Below the pieces are notes generated by a model, which worked only from the letters and a program-made list of their open reading frames with translations, made no database searches and was not told the DNA's origin. Both the position numbers and the translations under genes were made by a program. From assembly GCF_030295995.1 (NCBI RefSeq), contig NZ_AP027365.1, positions 4,124,066-4,188,065 on the forward strand: a DNA stretch of 64,000 bases, given 5' to 3'. Of this stretch, positions 56,338-64,000 are shown piece by piece (within the stretch, counting starts at the first letter, position 1; every line of letters starts with the position of its first letter). This DNA comes from Thalassotalea hakodatensis (GTDB lineage: Bacteria; Pseudomonadota; Gammaproteobacteria; Enterobacterales; Alteromonadaceae).

Positions 56338-57056
56338 TAACTTGCCTGGAGTTGCACCAATAATTTAGCCACTAACTTCCTAAATTGGTTCAATAGTAAG
56401 GTATCCATTCTTGGCTCAAAGTGATCCGCATCTTGAGAACTGATGGCAATGAAGCCTATCACTTTTTCGTGATGCTCTAATTTAATCATGACAACCGAGC
56501 CTTCACAGGCTTGATCAAAAACCATTTGCTGTTCACGCTGTTGAATACGACCAAAATAATAATCTTCTGCCTGTAATCTATTATCCAAAATTTCCTGACA
56601 ATCTTGCTCTATAAGACAATCATGCTCAAAACTATAAGGTGCTACAAGCCATACCTTTAATGACTTTAAAGATAATAGTTCAGTCGTTGCTTGGCGCAAA
56701 CAATTTAATAACTCTGCTGCGGTTTCACAATCGAGTAAGCGTAGATATAAATCACTGTATAAAGAAAATAGTTGTTCATTTTGATTCGCTACTGACATCA
56801 AATGAGTAATTTCTTCTTCTAACGTTTGTACTTTTGTGCGTAATGCCAACTGTTGACGTTCAACGAGTGAAATAGCGCCTCGGTGAGGATCTGATAAACG
56901 TAGTTGAGCGACTAAATCTGGCTGTCGATTAAAAAAGTCCGGGTTATCTTGTAAATAGGTCACAATTAACTCATCGGTTAATTGTATATCGACATCTGGT
57001 ACCACTAAGTTTTCTGTTGAGTTTTCAGCAGTAATTGAGGTTTCATGTTTACTCAT
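56337..57056 (-). CDS. yigA: DUF484 family protein YigA
   Basis: This 239-residue cytoplasmic protein matches DUF484: an N-terminal helical part ([20 protein letters not shown]), a short coiled coil ([20 protein letters not shown]) and a GAF-like C-terminal domain ([20 protein letters not shown]). The biochemical role is unknown, but it is constantly linked to dapF. Its start overlaps the dapF stop by four bases (ATGA). Confidence 0.9.
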   Translation of the reverse strand: MSKHETSITAENSTENLVVPDVDIQLTDELIVTYLQDNPDFFNRQPDLVAQLRLSDPHRGAISLVERQQLALRTKVQTLEEEITHLMSVANQNEQLFSLYSDLYLRLLDCETAAELLNCLRQATTELLSLKSLKVWLVAPYSFEHDCLIEQDCQEILDNRLQAEDYYFGRIQQREQQMVFDQACEGSVVMIKLEHHEKVIGFIAISSQDADHFEPRMDTLLLNQFRKLVAKLLVQLQAS

Positions 57057-57883
57057 ATATGAATTTGTCCATCGAAAACATGCACCGCTGGTCCTGTCAT
57101 TTTTACAGGACTACCGGGGCCTTTCCAGTATATTTTTAATTTGCCACCAGGTAATTGCACGGTGACTTGTTTGGCGAGTTTTTTCTGAATTTGCCCAACA
57201 ACAACAGCAGCACATGCGCCACTGCCGCAAGCTAATGTTTCTGCGGATCCTCGCTCAAAAACGCGTAATTTAATGAATTCAGGAGAAACAATCTCCATAA
57301 ACCCTACATTTGCTCCTTGAGGGAAGCGATCATGAGTTGCCAAGCGCGCGCCTAAATACTCAACTGGCGCTTTCGAAACATCGTCAACAGTTAGCACGCA
57401 ATGCGGGTTACCCATTGACGCAGCACCACACAGCACCGTTTCTTCGTCACTTCGTAAGATGTAAGTACCTTCTGCTTTTTGAGCAGTAAAAGGTATTTTA
57501 CTCGGTTCTAATTGCGGGACTGGCATATTGACGGTCACGTTACCATCACGCTCTATAAAAAGCGTCATTTTACCTGAGTGCGTAGATACACGAATTTTAT
57601 TACGCCCGGTTAGCCCTTTCATTTTAACAAAACGAGCAAAGCATCTGGCGCCATTCCCACATTGGCTAACCTCACTACCATCAGCATTAAAAATGCGATA
57701 ATGAAAATCTAAATCAGGATCGTATGGCGGCTCGACAATCAGTAGTTGGTCAAAGCCAATACCAAAGTTTCGATCAGCGAGCATTTTGATTTGCTCATTA
57801 GGTAAATACACATTTTGTGTCACGTTATCGAGCACTAAAAAATCATTACCCAACCCATGCATTTTTGAAAAATTTACTAACAT
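57053..57883 (-). CDS. dapF: diaminopimelate epimerase
   Basis: DapF interconverts LL- and meso-diaminopimelate for lysine and peptidoglycan synthesis. The 276-residue enzyme has both catalytic cysteines, in [11 protein letters not shown] and in [11 protein letters not shown], and begins with the typical [19 protein letters not shown]-type sequence. It lies nine bases after lysA and overlaps yigA, so it is mid-operon. Confidence 0.97.
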   Translation of the reverse strand: MLVNFSKMHGLGNDFLVLDNVTQNVYLPNEQIKMLADRNFGIGFDQLLIVEPPYDPDLDFHYRIFNADGSEVSQCGNGARCFARFVKMKGLTGRNKIRVSTHSGKMTLFIERDGNVTVNMPVPQLEPSKIPFTAQKAEGTYILRSDEETVLCGAASMGNPHCVLTVDDVSKAPVEYLGARLATHDRFPQGANVGFMEIVSPEFIKLRVFERGSAETLACGSGACAAVVVGQIQKKLAKQVTVQLPGGKLKIYWKGPGSPVKMTGPAVHVFDGQIHI

Positions 57884-57892
57884 CTAGCTCTC

Positions 57893-59140
57893 TTAAGGAA
57901 GCAAGGCTTCTCCCTGCCATAAACTTGCTAATGACTCGCGCTGCCTGATAACAAATGCTTTGTCACCATCTACCATCACTTCCGCGGCTCTTGGTCGACT
58001 ATTATAATTTGAACTCATGGTAAAGCCATAGGCACCTGACGATCGAACGGCAAGTAAATCACCCGCTTCAATAGCCAATGCTCTATCTTTACCGAGAAAA
58101 TCCCCCGTTTCACACACTGGGCCCACTACATCATAATTTTTTTCCGGAACGTTATTGTGCTTTATCACGGGTATGATTGCTTGCCAAGCTTGATATAGCG
58201 CAGGGCGGATAAGGTCATTCATTGCACCATCAACAATCGCAAAATGTCTATCTTGATTGGTTTTTAAAAACTCAACTTCAGTCACCAAAATACCAGCATT
58301 AGCCATAATTGCTCGGCCGGGTTCATAAATAAGTGTAATATCTCTGTCAGACAATTTTTCTGCAATAGCTTCTGCATATTGTTGAGGATGAGGCGGTTGC
58401 TCATCTTGATAACACACACCTAGGCCACCACCGACATCAATATGAGAAAGTGTTATACCCTGCTCAGCCAAGCTATCAACTAAAACCAACACGCGATCAA
58501 GGGCATCTAAAAACGGGGCTATTTCGGTAAGCTGAGAACCAATATGACTATCTATACCTTTCACATTGATGTGAGACAAAGTAGCTGCGTGTGCATAAAT
58601 ACGGTAGGCATCATCAATACTTACGCCAAATTTATTCTCTTTCAACCCTGTAGAAATATAGGGATGCGTGCCGGCATCAACGTCAGGATTCACCCGCAAA
58701 GAAATAGGTGCGATTTTATTCATTGATTGTGCTACTTGCTGTATACGCGCAAGCTCAGCTTCTGATTCAACATTAAAACAATAAATGCCTTTTTCTAAAG
58801 CGTAGGCTATTTCACCCGCTTTTTTACCAACACCCGAAAAAACCACTTTAGCAGGATCACCGCCGGCTTCTAACACGCGTGCTAACTCGCCTTTTGAAAC
58901 AATATCAAAGCCTGATCCTAATCGCGCTAAAATATTCAGCACCGCGATATTACTATTGGCTTTTACCGCATAGCAGACCAAATGCTTTCGACCCGCCGCA
59001 GCGTTATCAAAGGCATGCCAATGACGTTCAATGGTTGCCCTAGAATAGACAAATAAAGGTGTGCCGTAGTTTTTCGCTAATTCAGCAACGGCACAATCTT
59101 CGGCATATAACTGCGCCGAGCGACGATTAAAAAAATCCAC
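57893..59140 (-). CDS. lysA: diaminopimelate decarboxylase
   Basis: LysA converts meso-diaminopimelate to lysine with PLP. The 415-residue enzyme has the PLP lysine in CYAVKANSN, the glycine-rich phosphate site DVGGGLGV, EPGRAIM, and the active-site cysteine region GPVCETGDFLG. Translation starts with GTG at 59140, whose first G is the last base of the lptM stop codon (TAGTG), with AGGA inside lptM. The gene is therefore coupled to lptM. Confidence 0.97.
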   Translation of the reverse strand: MDFFNRRSAQLYAEDCAVAELAKNYGTPLFVYSRATIERHWHAFDNAAAGRKHLVCYAVKANSNIAVLNILARLGSGFDIVSKGELARVLEAGGDPAKVVFSGVGKKAGEIAYALEKGIYCFNVESEAELARIQQVAQSMNKIAPISLRVNPDVDAGTHPYISTGLKENKFGVSIDDAYRIYAHAATLSHINVKGIDSHIGSQLTEIAPFLDALDRVLVLVDSLAEQGITLSHIDVGGGLGVCYQDEQPPHPQQYAEAIAEKLSDRDITLIYEPGRAIMANAGILVTEVEFLKTNQDRHFAIVDGAMNDLIRPALYQAWQAIIPVIKHNNVPEKNYDVVGPVCETGDFLGKDRALAIEAGDLLAVRSSGAYGFTMSSNYNSRPRAAEVMVDGDKAFVIRQRESLASLWQGEALLP

Positions 59141-59298
59141 TATTGTTGTTCCTGTTTTTCTACCGGTTGCTCAATAACAGTATTAGACTGTGTTTTTTTC
59201 TCGTTTGATTCTTGGTATAAAGGACCAGGCATTCCACAGCCGGAAAACAACACTATTGAGAGTAAGCCACCGAAAATAATTGAATTTTGTTTACGCAT
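59140..59298 (-). CDS. lptM: LptM (YifL) lipoprotein, LPS transport maturation factor
   Basis: This 52-residue precursor has the signal LLSIVLFSG and lipobox SGC, followed by the short LptM signature CGMPGPLY. In E. coli LptM (formerly YifL) interacts with the LptDE translocon and helps LptD oxidation. Gene order cyaY, lptM, then lysA/dapF matches other gammaproteobacteria. The mature tail is rich in Glu and Gln. It is easily missed in annotation because of its size, but its stop overlaps the lysA start. Confidence 0.9.
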   Translation of the reverse strand: MRKQNSIIFGGLLSIVLFSGCGMPGPLYQESNEKKTQSNTVIEQPVEKQEQQ

Positions 59299-59364
59299 TT
59301 TTGATTAATTCGATTTTTTTCCCATGATAGACGTTTTATAATCTCATGACCATCAATTACCAAC

Positions 59365-59390
59365 GAATCGAAGACTAATTTTTTCGATTC
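59365..59390 (+). promoter_or_regulatory. hairpin in the cyaY leader
   Basis: An eight-base perfect inverted repeat GAATCGAA (59365-59372) and TTCGATTC (59383-59390) with a ten-base loop lies 18 bases before the cyaY start, downstream of a TATAAT (59337-59342). It may affect mRNA stability or bind a regulator. Confidence 0.35.
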
Positions 59391-59407
59391 AATAAAAGGA
59401 CCACTCA

Positions 59408-59728
59408 ATGAACGATACACAGTACAATTTAATGGCAGACGACCTATTACTGACACTTGAAGAAGCGATAGAAGACTGCGGTATTGATATCGATTATGAA
59501 GGTGTTGGTGGTATGCTAACGTTAACCTTCAAAAATGCCAGTAAAATCATCATTAATAAGCAAGCGCCATTGCATGAAATTTGGGTTGCTACCAAATTTA
59601 ACGGTCATCATTTTCACTATGACAATGAACAATGGATCGACAAACGCGGTGGTGGTGAATTTTGGCAATTTATCTCAGACGCTGTAACTAAACAAGCAGA
59701 CGCACACGTGACTTTAAGCGCACAATAA
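59408..59728 (+). CDS. cyaY: frataxin homologue CyaY
   Basis: This 106-residue protein matches CyaY, an iron-binding regulator of IscS-dependent iron-sulfur cluster assembly. The acidic first helix (ADDLLLTLEEAIEDCGIDID) and the strand HEIWVATKFNGHHFHYDNEQ followed by the W-I-D and GGGEFW motifs are typical. AAAGGACC precedes the ATG. It is 12 bases upstream of hemC and probably co-transcribed, linking iron-sulfur and haem supply. Confidence 0.95.
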   Translation: MNDTQYNLMADDLLLTLEEAIEDCGIDIDYEGVGGMLTLTFKNASKIIINKQAPLHEIWVATKFNGHHFHYDNEQWIDKRGGGEFWQFISDAVTKQADAHVTLSAQ

Positions 59729-59740
59729 TTAGGATCCCGC

Positions 59741-60670
59741 ATGACACAACCTATCATTCGTATCGCCACACGAAAAAGTGCTTTAGCACTTTGGCAAGCA
59801 GAGTATGTAAAAGCTCAACTTGAACATTTTCATCAAAACATTACTGTTGAACTTGTACCTATGACGACAAAAGGTGATATTATTTTAGATACGCCCTTAG
59901 CGAAAGTTGGCGGTAAAGGATTATTTATCAAAGAGTTAGAAGTGGCAATTTTAGAAAACAAAGCGGATATTGCCGTTCACTCAATGAAAGACGTGCCCGT
60001 TGAGTTTCCTGAGGGGCTAGGTTTGGAAGTTATTTGTCCGCGTGAAGATCCTCGCGATGCGTTCGTTTCAAATACTGTCAATAGCGTTGAAGAATTACCA
60101 CAAGGTGCTGTTGTAGGTACGTCAAGTTTACGCCGTGAAAGCCAATTACGAGCGATGCGTCCTGATCTCGTTATTCGAAGCTTACGTGGCAATGTTAACA
60201 CCCGTCTTGCTAAACTCGATGCTGGAGAGTTTGACGCTATCGTATTAGCCTCAGCAGGTCTAATTCGATTAAAAATGTTAGACCGCATTCGTCAATACAT
60301 TGCGCCAGAAGTCATGTTACCCGCCAATGGTCAAGGTGCTGTAGGCATTGAATGTAGAACAGACGATGAACACGTTAAGGCATTATTGGCGCCTTTAGAA
60401 TGCGCAGAAACACGTACTAGAGTGTTAGCCGAACGTGCAATGAATGCTAAATTAGAGGGTGGTTGTCAGGTCCCTATTGGGAGCTACGCGACACTTGAAG
60501 GTTCAACAATTTATTTACGCGGATTGGTCGGCGCGGTAGACGGCAGTAAAATCATCAGTGATGAAGTTACCGGACAAGCCGACCAAGCCGAATCATTAGG
60601 CAATACTTTAGCCGAGAAATTACTCGCGCAAGGTGCTGACAACATTTTAAAACAGGTATATGAACAGTAA
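59741..60670 (+). CDS. hemC: hydroxymethylbilane synthase (porphobilinogen deaminase)
   Basis: HemC polymerises four porphobilinogens into hydroxymethylbilane. The 309-residue enzyme shows [15 protein letters not shown] at the N-terminus, [26 protein letters not shown], and the cofactor cysteine in [20 protein letters not shown] precedes the ATG. The stop lies 11 bases inside hemD. Confidence 0.97.
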   Translation: MTQPIIRIATRKSALALWQAEYVKAQLEHFHQNITVELVPMTTKGDIILDTPLAKVGGKGLFIKELEVAILENKADIAVHSMKDVPVEFPEGLGLEVICPREDPRDAFVSNTVNSVEELPQGAVVGTSSLRRESQLRAMRPDLVIRSLRGNVNTRLAKLDAGEFDAIVLASAGLIRLKMLDRIRQYIAPEVMLPANGQGAVGIECRTDDEHVKALLAPLECAETRTRVLAERAMNAKLEGGCQVPIGSYATLEGSTIYLRGLVGAVDGSKIISDEVTGQADQAESLGNTLAEKLLAQGADNILKQVYEQ

Positions 60671-61409
60671 CCTGTATGTGCTAAATACCCGCCCTGAACC
60701 CGCCTGTTGGCAATTACAACAGGCGCTTAATTCAGCGGGTATCAATAATTTATGTCAGCCATTACTAGCATATCAAGATAAAGGTGATGGCACGCAGCTT
60801 GAGTCGTTAATCAACACGTTTCAACCCAATATTGTTATTTTTATTAGCCAAGCAGCGGTTGAGTCTGCACATAATAGCTATGCGTTATCTCATTGGCTGA
60901 TGCAAGATACCTCTATTATTGCCGTAGGTGAAAAAACTCAACAATGTCTGAAAAACCTCGGTTACCAAGCAATATGTCCAACACAACACAACAGTGAAGG
61001 TATGCTAGCATTACCTGAACTTGCAGCAGAAAAGGTTGTGAATCAACATGTATTAATTATACGCGGGGACGGCGGTAGAGAACATTTAGCACAATCATTA
61101 ATTAAGCGTGGGGCTAACGTAGATTATTTTGAAAGTTATCAACGAAATTGGCTTAATATTGCCGCAGAACAAGACAAAGTCTGGAAAAATAAGCAAATTA
61201 ACGCTATGGTCATCACTAGTGAATCACAATTAATACGCATGGTTGATGTTCTCAAACCAATGGATGATTATTGGACGCAGCATTGCACGTATATTGTGCC
61301 CAGTAAACGCGTAGCAAATACAGCTAGTGCATTAGGCTTACGCAATATATTGATCAGTAACGGCGCCAGTGATAACGCCATTGTGACAACATTAAAAGGC
61401 ATGGAATAA
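60660..61409 (+). CDS. hemD: uroporphyrinogen-III synthase
   Basis: HemD closes and isomerises hydroxymethylbilane to uroporphyrinogen III. The 249-residue protein has the weakly conserved two-domain HemD pattern: [52 protein letters not shown] and [10 protein letters not shown]. Position between hemC and hemX confirms it. It overlaps hemC by 11 bases. Confidence 0.94.
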   Translation: MNSNLYVLNTRPEPACWQLQQALNSAGINNLCQPLLAYQDKGDGTQLESLINTFQPNIVIFISQAAVESAHNSYALSHWLMQDTSIIAVGEKTQQCLKNLGYQAICPTQHNSEGMLALPELAAEKVVNQHVLIIRGDGGREHLAQSLIKRGANVDYFESYQRNWLNIAAEQDKVWKNKQINAMVITSESQLIRMVDVLKPMDDYWTQHCTYIVPSKRVANTASALGLRNILISNGASDNAIVTTLKGME

Positions 61410-61413
61410 CCCT

Positions 61414-62658
61414 ATGACTGACTCATCATCTTCTGATAAAAATACGCCTGACAGCACACTTAAAAGCACTGAGCAACCTACTAAAAAAAGCGCTCACGTT
61501 AATAAACCTACGGATTCGCCAAGCAACCCCGTTAGAACTAGTGCACGTACTTCCTTGGCTTCCCCTAAGCAGCCTATTTCAAAAACAGCACTTGTCTCAC
61601 TTTTATTGTCTTTATTCACCATTGCAGGTGTAGCAGCCTTATTTTATTGGCATCAACAACATGCATCTGAGCAAAAAACGGCAATAAACACGCAAATACA
61701 ACAAAACAGCGAGCAGTTTGGCCAACAAGTCACACAGCTTCTGCGTCAACAGCAGGTTGATTCTCAGCAGCAGCTTACCAGCGCATTAGCAGAAATAACG
61801 GCACAACACGACGCCCGTATTGCGCAATTAAATGCTCAAATCTCTCGATTAGAACAATCATCACCAGAAGATTGGCTTTTACATGAAGCAAACTATTTAA
61901 TTCGTATTGCGAGTAGAACTATCTGGTTTGAGCGAGATACGCAAGCAGCAATTAACTTACTAAAAGACGCCGATGAACGCCTAAAAGCGTTAGATTCTGC
62001 TGAGTTCTTATCGATTAGACAATTAATCAGAGCCGATATTGAAGCGTTAAAACTGGTGCCTGAATTAACCACAGAAGAAGTAACATTAACGTTAATGGCC
62101 TTAGAGGAGCAAATTGCACAATTACCCTTAGCAATGGCTGACATTCCGGAGCCAATTGAAAGCGAAGAAGACTTAACGCTTTCAAACAACACTGCTGATT
62201 GGCGTGAAAATCTAGCCAAAACTTGGCAACGTTTTAAACAAGATTTTATCACTATTAGACGACGTAGTGGCCAAGTAGAGCCGCTAATGTCACCTGCCCA
62301 TCAACAAAACTTAAAAGAAAATTTATCGCTGACTTTACAACAAGCTCAATGGGCAGCAAGTAAAGAAAATAACACGCTATATTTGGCATCGTTAAATAAA
62401 GCACAATCGTGGTTACTCACATACTTTGACACCAATGAATCAAAAACAATAAAATTTAATCAAGCGTTACAGGTGCTTAAAAATGAAACCATCGAATTTC
62501 AGCTGCCAAGTAGTTTGCAATCACTAGAAGCAATTAAGCAACACATGAGTGAACCTGAGCTTGAAACGCTTCCTCAGCCACAAACACCTCTAAACTCGCC
62601 TACACAACAAAAGGAACAGCAAAACGATATTAGCGAACAACACGGAGACGTTATATGA
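61414..62658 (+). CDS. hemX: HemX inner-membrane protein
   Basis: This 414-residue protein has a ~60-residue polar Ser/Thr/Pro/Lys-rich cytoplasmic start, one membrane helix (LVSLLLSLFTIAGVAALFYW), a coiled coil of Gln-rich sequence and a large periplasmic helical domain (EDWLLHEANYLIRIASRTIW). E. coli HemX has the same layout; its exact role is unclear despite the old methyltransferase name. Its stop overlaps the hemY start as ATGA. Confidence 0.92.
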   Translation: MTDSSSSDKNTPDSTLKSTEQPTKKSAHVNKPTDSPSNPVRTSARTSLASPKQPISKTALVSLLLSLFTIAGVAALFYWHQQHASEQKTAINTQIQQNSEQFGQQVTQLLRQQQVDSQQQLTSALAEITAQHDARIAQLNAQISRLEQSSPEDWLLHEANYLIRIASRTIWFERDTQAAINLLKDADERLKALDSAEFLSIRQLIRADIEALKLVPELTTEEVTLTLMALEEQIAQLPLAMADIPEPIESEEDLTLSNNTADWRENLAKTWQRFKQDFITIRRRSGQVEPLMSPAHQQNLKENLSLTLQQAQWAASKENNTLYLASLNKAQSWLLTYFDTNESKTIKFNQALQVLKNETIEFQLPSSLQSLEAIKQHMSEPELETLPQPQTPLNSPTQQKEQQNDISEQHGDVI

Positions 62659-63875
62659 AACGCCTTATTTTAGCGCTTATTTTATTTTTTGCTGCAGTTG
62701 CACTCAGCCCTGTTCTTATAGGTGAAAAAGGGTACATTTTAGTTGCCATGGGCGACTACACTATTGAATCAACGGTTGTTACCGCCCTAATTGCTATCAT
62801 AATTTTATTTATTAGCTTATTGATTACTCTGAAGTTATTGCGCGGCGGCTTATCATTAAGCTTTTCTGCTTGGCATAAAATTAGATTTTCTGGTCAACGA
62901 CGGGCGTTACGCAACTTTCAAAAAGGCATTGCCGCTTACGTATTAGGCGATAATAAACAGGCTGAACATTTATTAGTTAAATCTGCTGATAGCATCCCTT
63001 TTACCGAAACTGCCTACTTAATGGCTGCAAATGCAGCTAACTTACAAGGATTACCGGACAACACAAAACATTATTTACAGCAAATAAATGGCGATCAACT
63101 CGACGTTAAAGAAACAGGATTAGAGTCAGTCTTAATCACGATAAAATTATTGTTAAACCATCAAGAATTTTCCAGCGCAAGAACACTTATCGACAAATAT
63201 CATAAATTTATTGGTCACGATGACCGTTTATTGGCATTGGAACTCGATTTAAGCTTGATCGAACAACGCTTTTTTTACGTGGTTGAACAATTAAATAAAG
63301 CACAAAAAAGTAAACACTTTACACAGCAGCAAATAAACAGTTGGCAACAAGCTGCATTTTCAGGGGCTTTTCATCAAAAAATTACCAAAGAAAGCCAGCA
63401 GGCATTAAATAATTATTGGAATAACTTACCTCGTAAGGTTAAACAAGAAGAAACTGTTTTACTTGCCTATTGCCAAGTATTAGCTGCAAATCGCATCAAT
63501 AAACCACTGACCGACATATTATTACCAACCGTTAAAAAGGGCGCGAATGATAAGTTCATTTATGCGATAAGGCAGTTACCGCTAACGCAAGTAGATGCAT
63601 TAATTCAAGCGGTGCAAAAACATTTACACCATGATGCGAAAAACGCAAAATGGTTAACAGCACTCGCTCATTTATCAGCAATGGATCAACAGTGGGAAAT
63701 GGCTGAAAAAGCCTTTAATGCCCGCCTACACCTTGAACAACCAGTAGATACACTCGATCTCACGACTTTCGCTCACGTATTAGAACAGCTTAATAGACCT
63801 GAACAAGCGATATCAGCATTAAAAAAAGCAATTTCTATTTCTGATGTTGATAACACTTTAAAAATAAGTGGTTAG
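62655..63875 (+). CDS. hemY: HemY inner-membrane TPR protein
   Basis: This 406-residue protein has two N-terminal membrane helices (LILALILFFAAVALSPVLIG and ALIAIIILFISLLITLKLLR), the HemY_N signature RRALRNFQKGIAAYVLGD, and a C-terminal TPR array. It is the last gene of hemCDXY; the E. coli homologue is thought to act in haem or lipid-linked envelope processes but is not protoporphyrinogen oxidase. CGGAGACG precedes the ATG. Confidence 0.93.
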   Translation: MKRLILALILFFAAVALSPVLIGEKGYILVAMGDYTIESTVVTALIAIIILFISLLITLKLLRGGLSLSFSAWHKIRFSGQRRALRNFQKGIAAYVLGDNKQAEHLLVKSADSIPFTETAYLMAANAANLQGLPDNTKHYLQQINGDQLDVKETGLESVLITIKLLLNHQEFSSARTLIDKYHKFIGHDDRLLALELDLSLIEQRFFYVVEQLNKAQKSKHFTQQQINSWQQAAFSGAFHQKITKESQQALNNYWNNLPRKVKQEETVLLAYCQVLAANRINKPLTDILLPTVKKGANDKFIYAIRQLPLTQVDALIQAVQKHLHHDAKNAKWLTALAHLSAMDQQWEMAEKAFNARLHLEQPVDTLDLTTFAHVLEQLNRPEQAISALKKAISISDVDNTLKISG

Positions 63876-64000
63876 GGTCTGTTGTTCTTTCGAGATTAAG
63901 TTTTGTTCGAACTAAACGCTTTTTGTTCAAAGCGTGAGCAATGACGCATGGTTACTCCATGTAAAGTGCGAACAACGATGAAGAAAGAGCGTTTAGCTGA
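63876..64000. repeat. palindromic dispersed-repeat-like sequence, cut by window end
   Basis: Directly after hemY lies a sequence with nested inverted repeats: GTTGTTC (63881-63887) with GAACAAC (63970-63976), CTAAACGCT (63912-63920) with AGCGTTTAG (63988-63996), and CATGG/CCATG around 63948-63962. It has no coding features. It resembles repetitive intergenic sequences I associate with Alteromonadales genomes, but copies cannot be shown within this window. Confidence 0.45.

Overview
This window is a gene-dense, AT-rich chromosomal segment from a gammaproteobacterium. The protein sequences, the loose synteny with the E. coli polA/rep/ilv/uvrD/hem region, and the set of small intergenic repeats point to Alteromonadales, most likely a Colwelliaceae member such as Colwellia or Thalassotalea. 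This assignment is an inference without a database search. The segment looks like core chromosome with small accessory patches. There is no prophage, CRISPR array, rRNA or tRNA that I can see.

Layout. 1-2040: 3' part of polA, then a promoter plus hairpin terminator that define a short RNA in the position Spot 42 occupies in other gammaproteobacteria. 2080-3240: an SPFH membrane protein and a ribbon-helix-helix regulator with a tandem palindrome over their promoter. 3363-10770: secreted prolyl oligopeptidase, TraB/GumN-like protein, a small exported protein, a CadC-like membrane regulator with a periplasmic propeller, and a TPR protein. 11076-16659: three M16 metallopeptidase genes, two forming a complementary half-site pair and one fused double-length lipoprotein. 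17017-20215: small conserved protein, tesB, YbdG-type MscS channel, PlsC-type acyltransferase. 20473-22879: a tiny leader ORF and proBA. 23068-34198: branched-chain amino acid block (ilvC/ilvY divergent pair, yifB, and ilvL-ilvGMEDA with a classical attenuator). 34309-36493: a second SPFH protein with a palindrome on its promoter and two poorly conserved small genes. 36807-39197: ubiK and rep. 39294-43295: TPR/degenerate GGDEF membrane protein with a coiled-coil partner, divergent from a c-di-GMP-I riboswitch, a MITE-like element and a GGDEF protein with an altered active site. 43288-48010: DUF523, small protein, cytochrome c, recQ, yigI, rarD. 48007-53419: a YfiR-domain histidine kinase, a TonB-dependent receptor and a double-receiver GGDEF response regulator. 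53434-59298: uvrD, yigB, yigA, dapF, lysA, lptM, tightly packed on the minus strand. 59408-63875: cyaY, hemC, hemD, hemX, hemY. 63876-64000: start of a palindromic dispersed repeat cut by the window edge.

How the genes work together. The proBA and ilv blocks make proline and isoleucine/valine. Expression of the ilv operon is probably controlled by translation of a 26-residue leader rich in Ile, Val and Leu, and ilvC by IlvY. lysA/dapF supply lysine and meso-diaminopimelate, hemCDXY supplies haem precursors, and ubiK supports ubiquinone synthesis. polA, rep, recQ and uvrD are the repair and replication set. Cyclic-di-GMP is a recurrent theme between 39.3 and 53.4 kb: one riboswitch, one intact diguanylate cyclase, two degenerate GGDEF proteins and a YfiR-domain kinase beside an outer-membrane receptor. 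That stretch is the most interesting part of the window.
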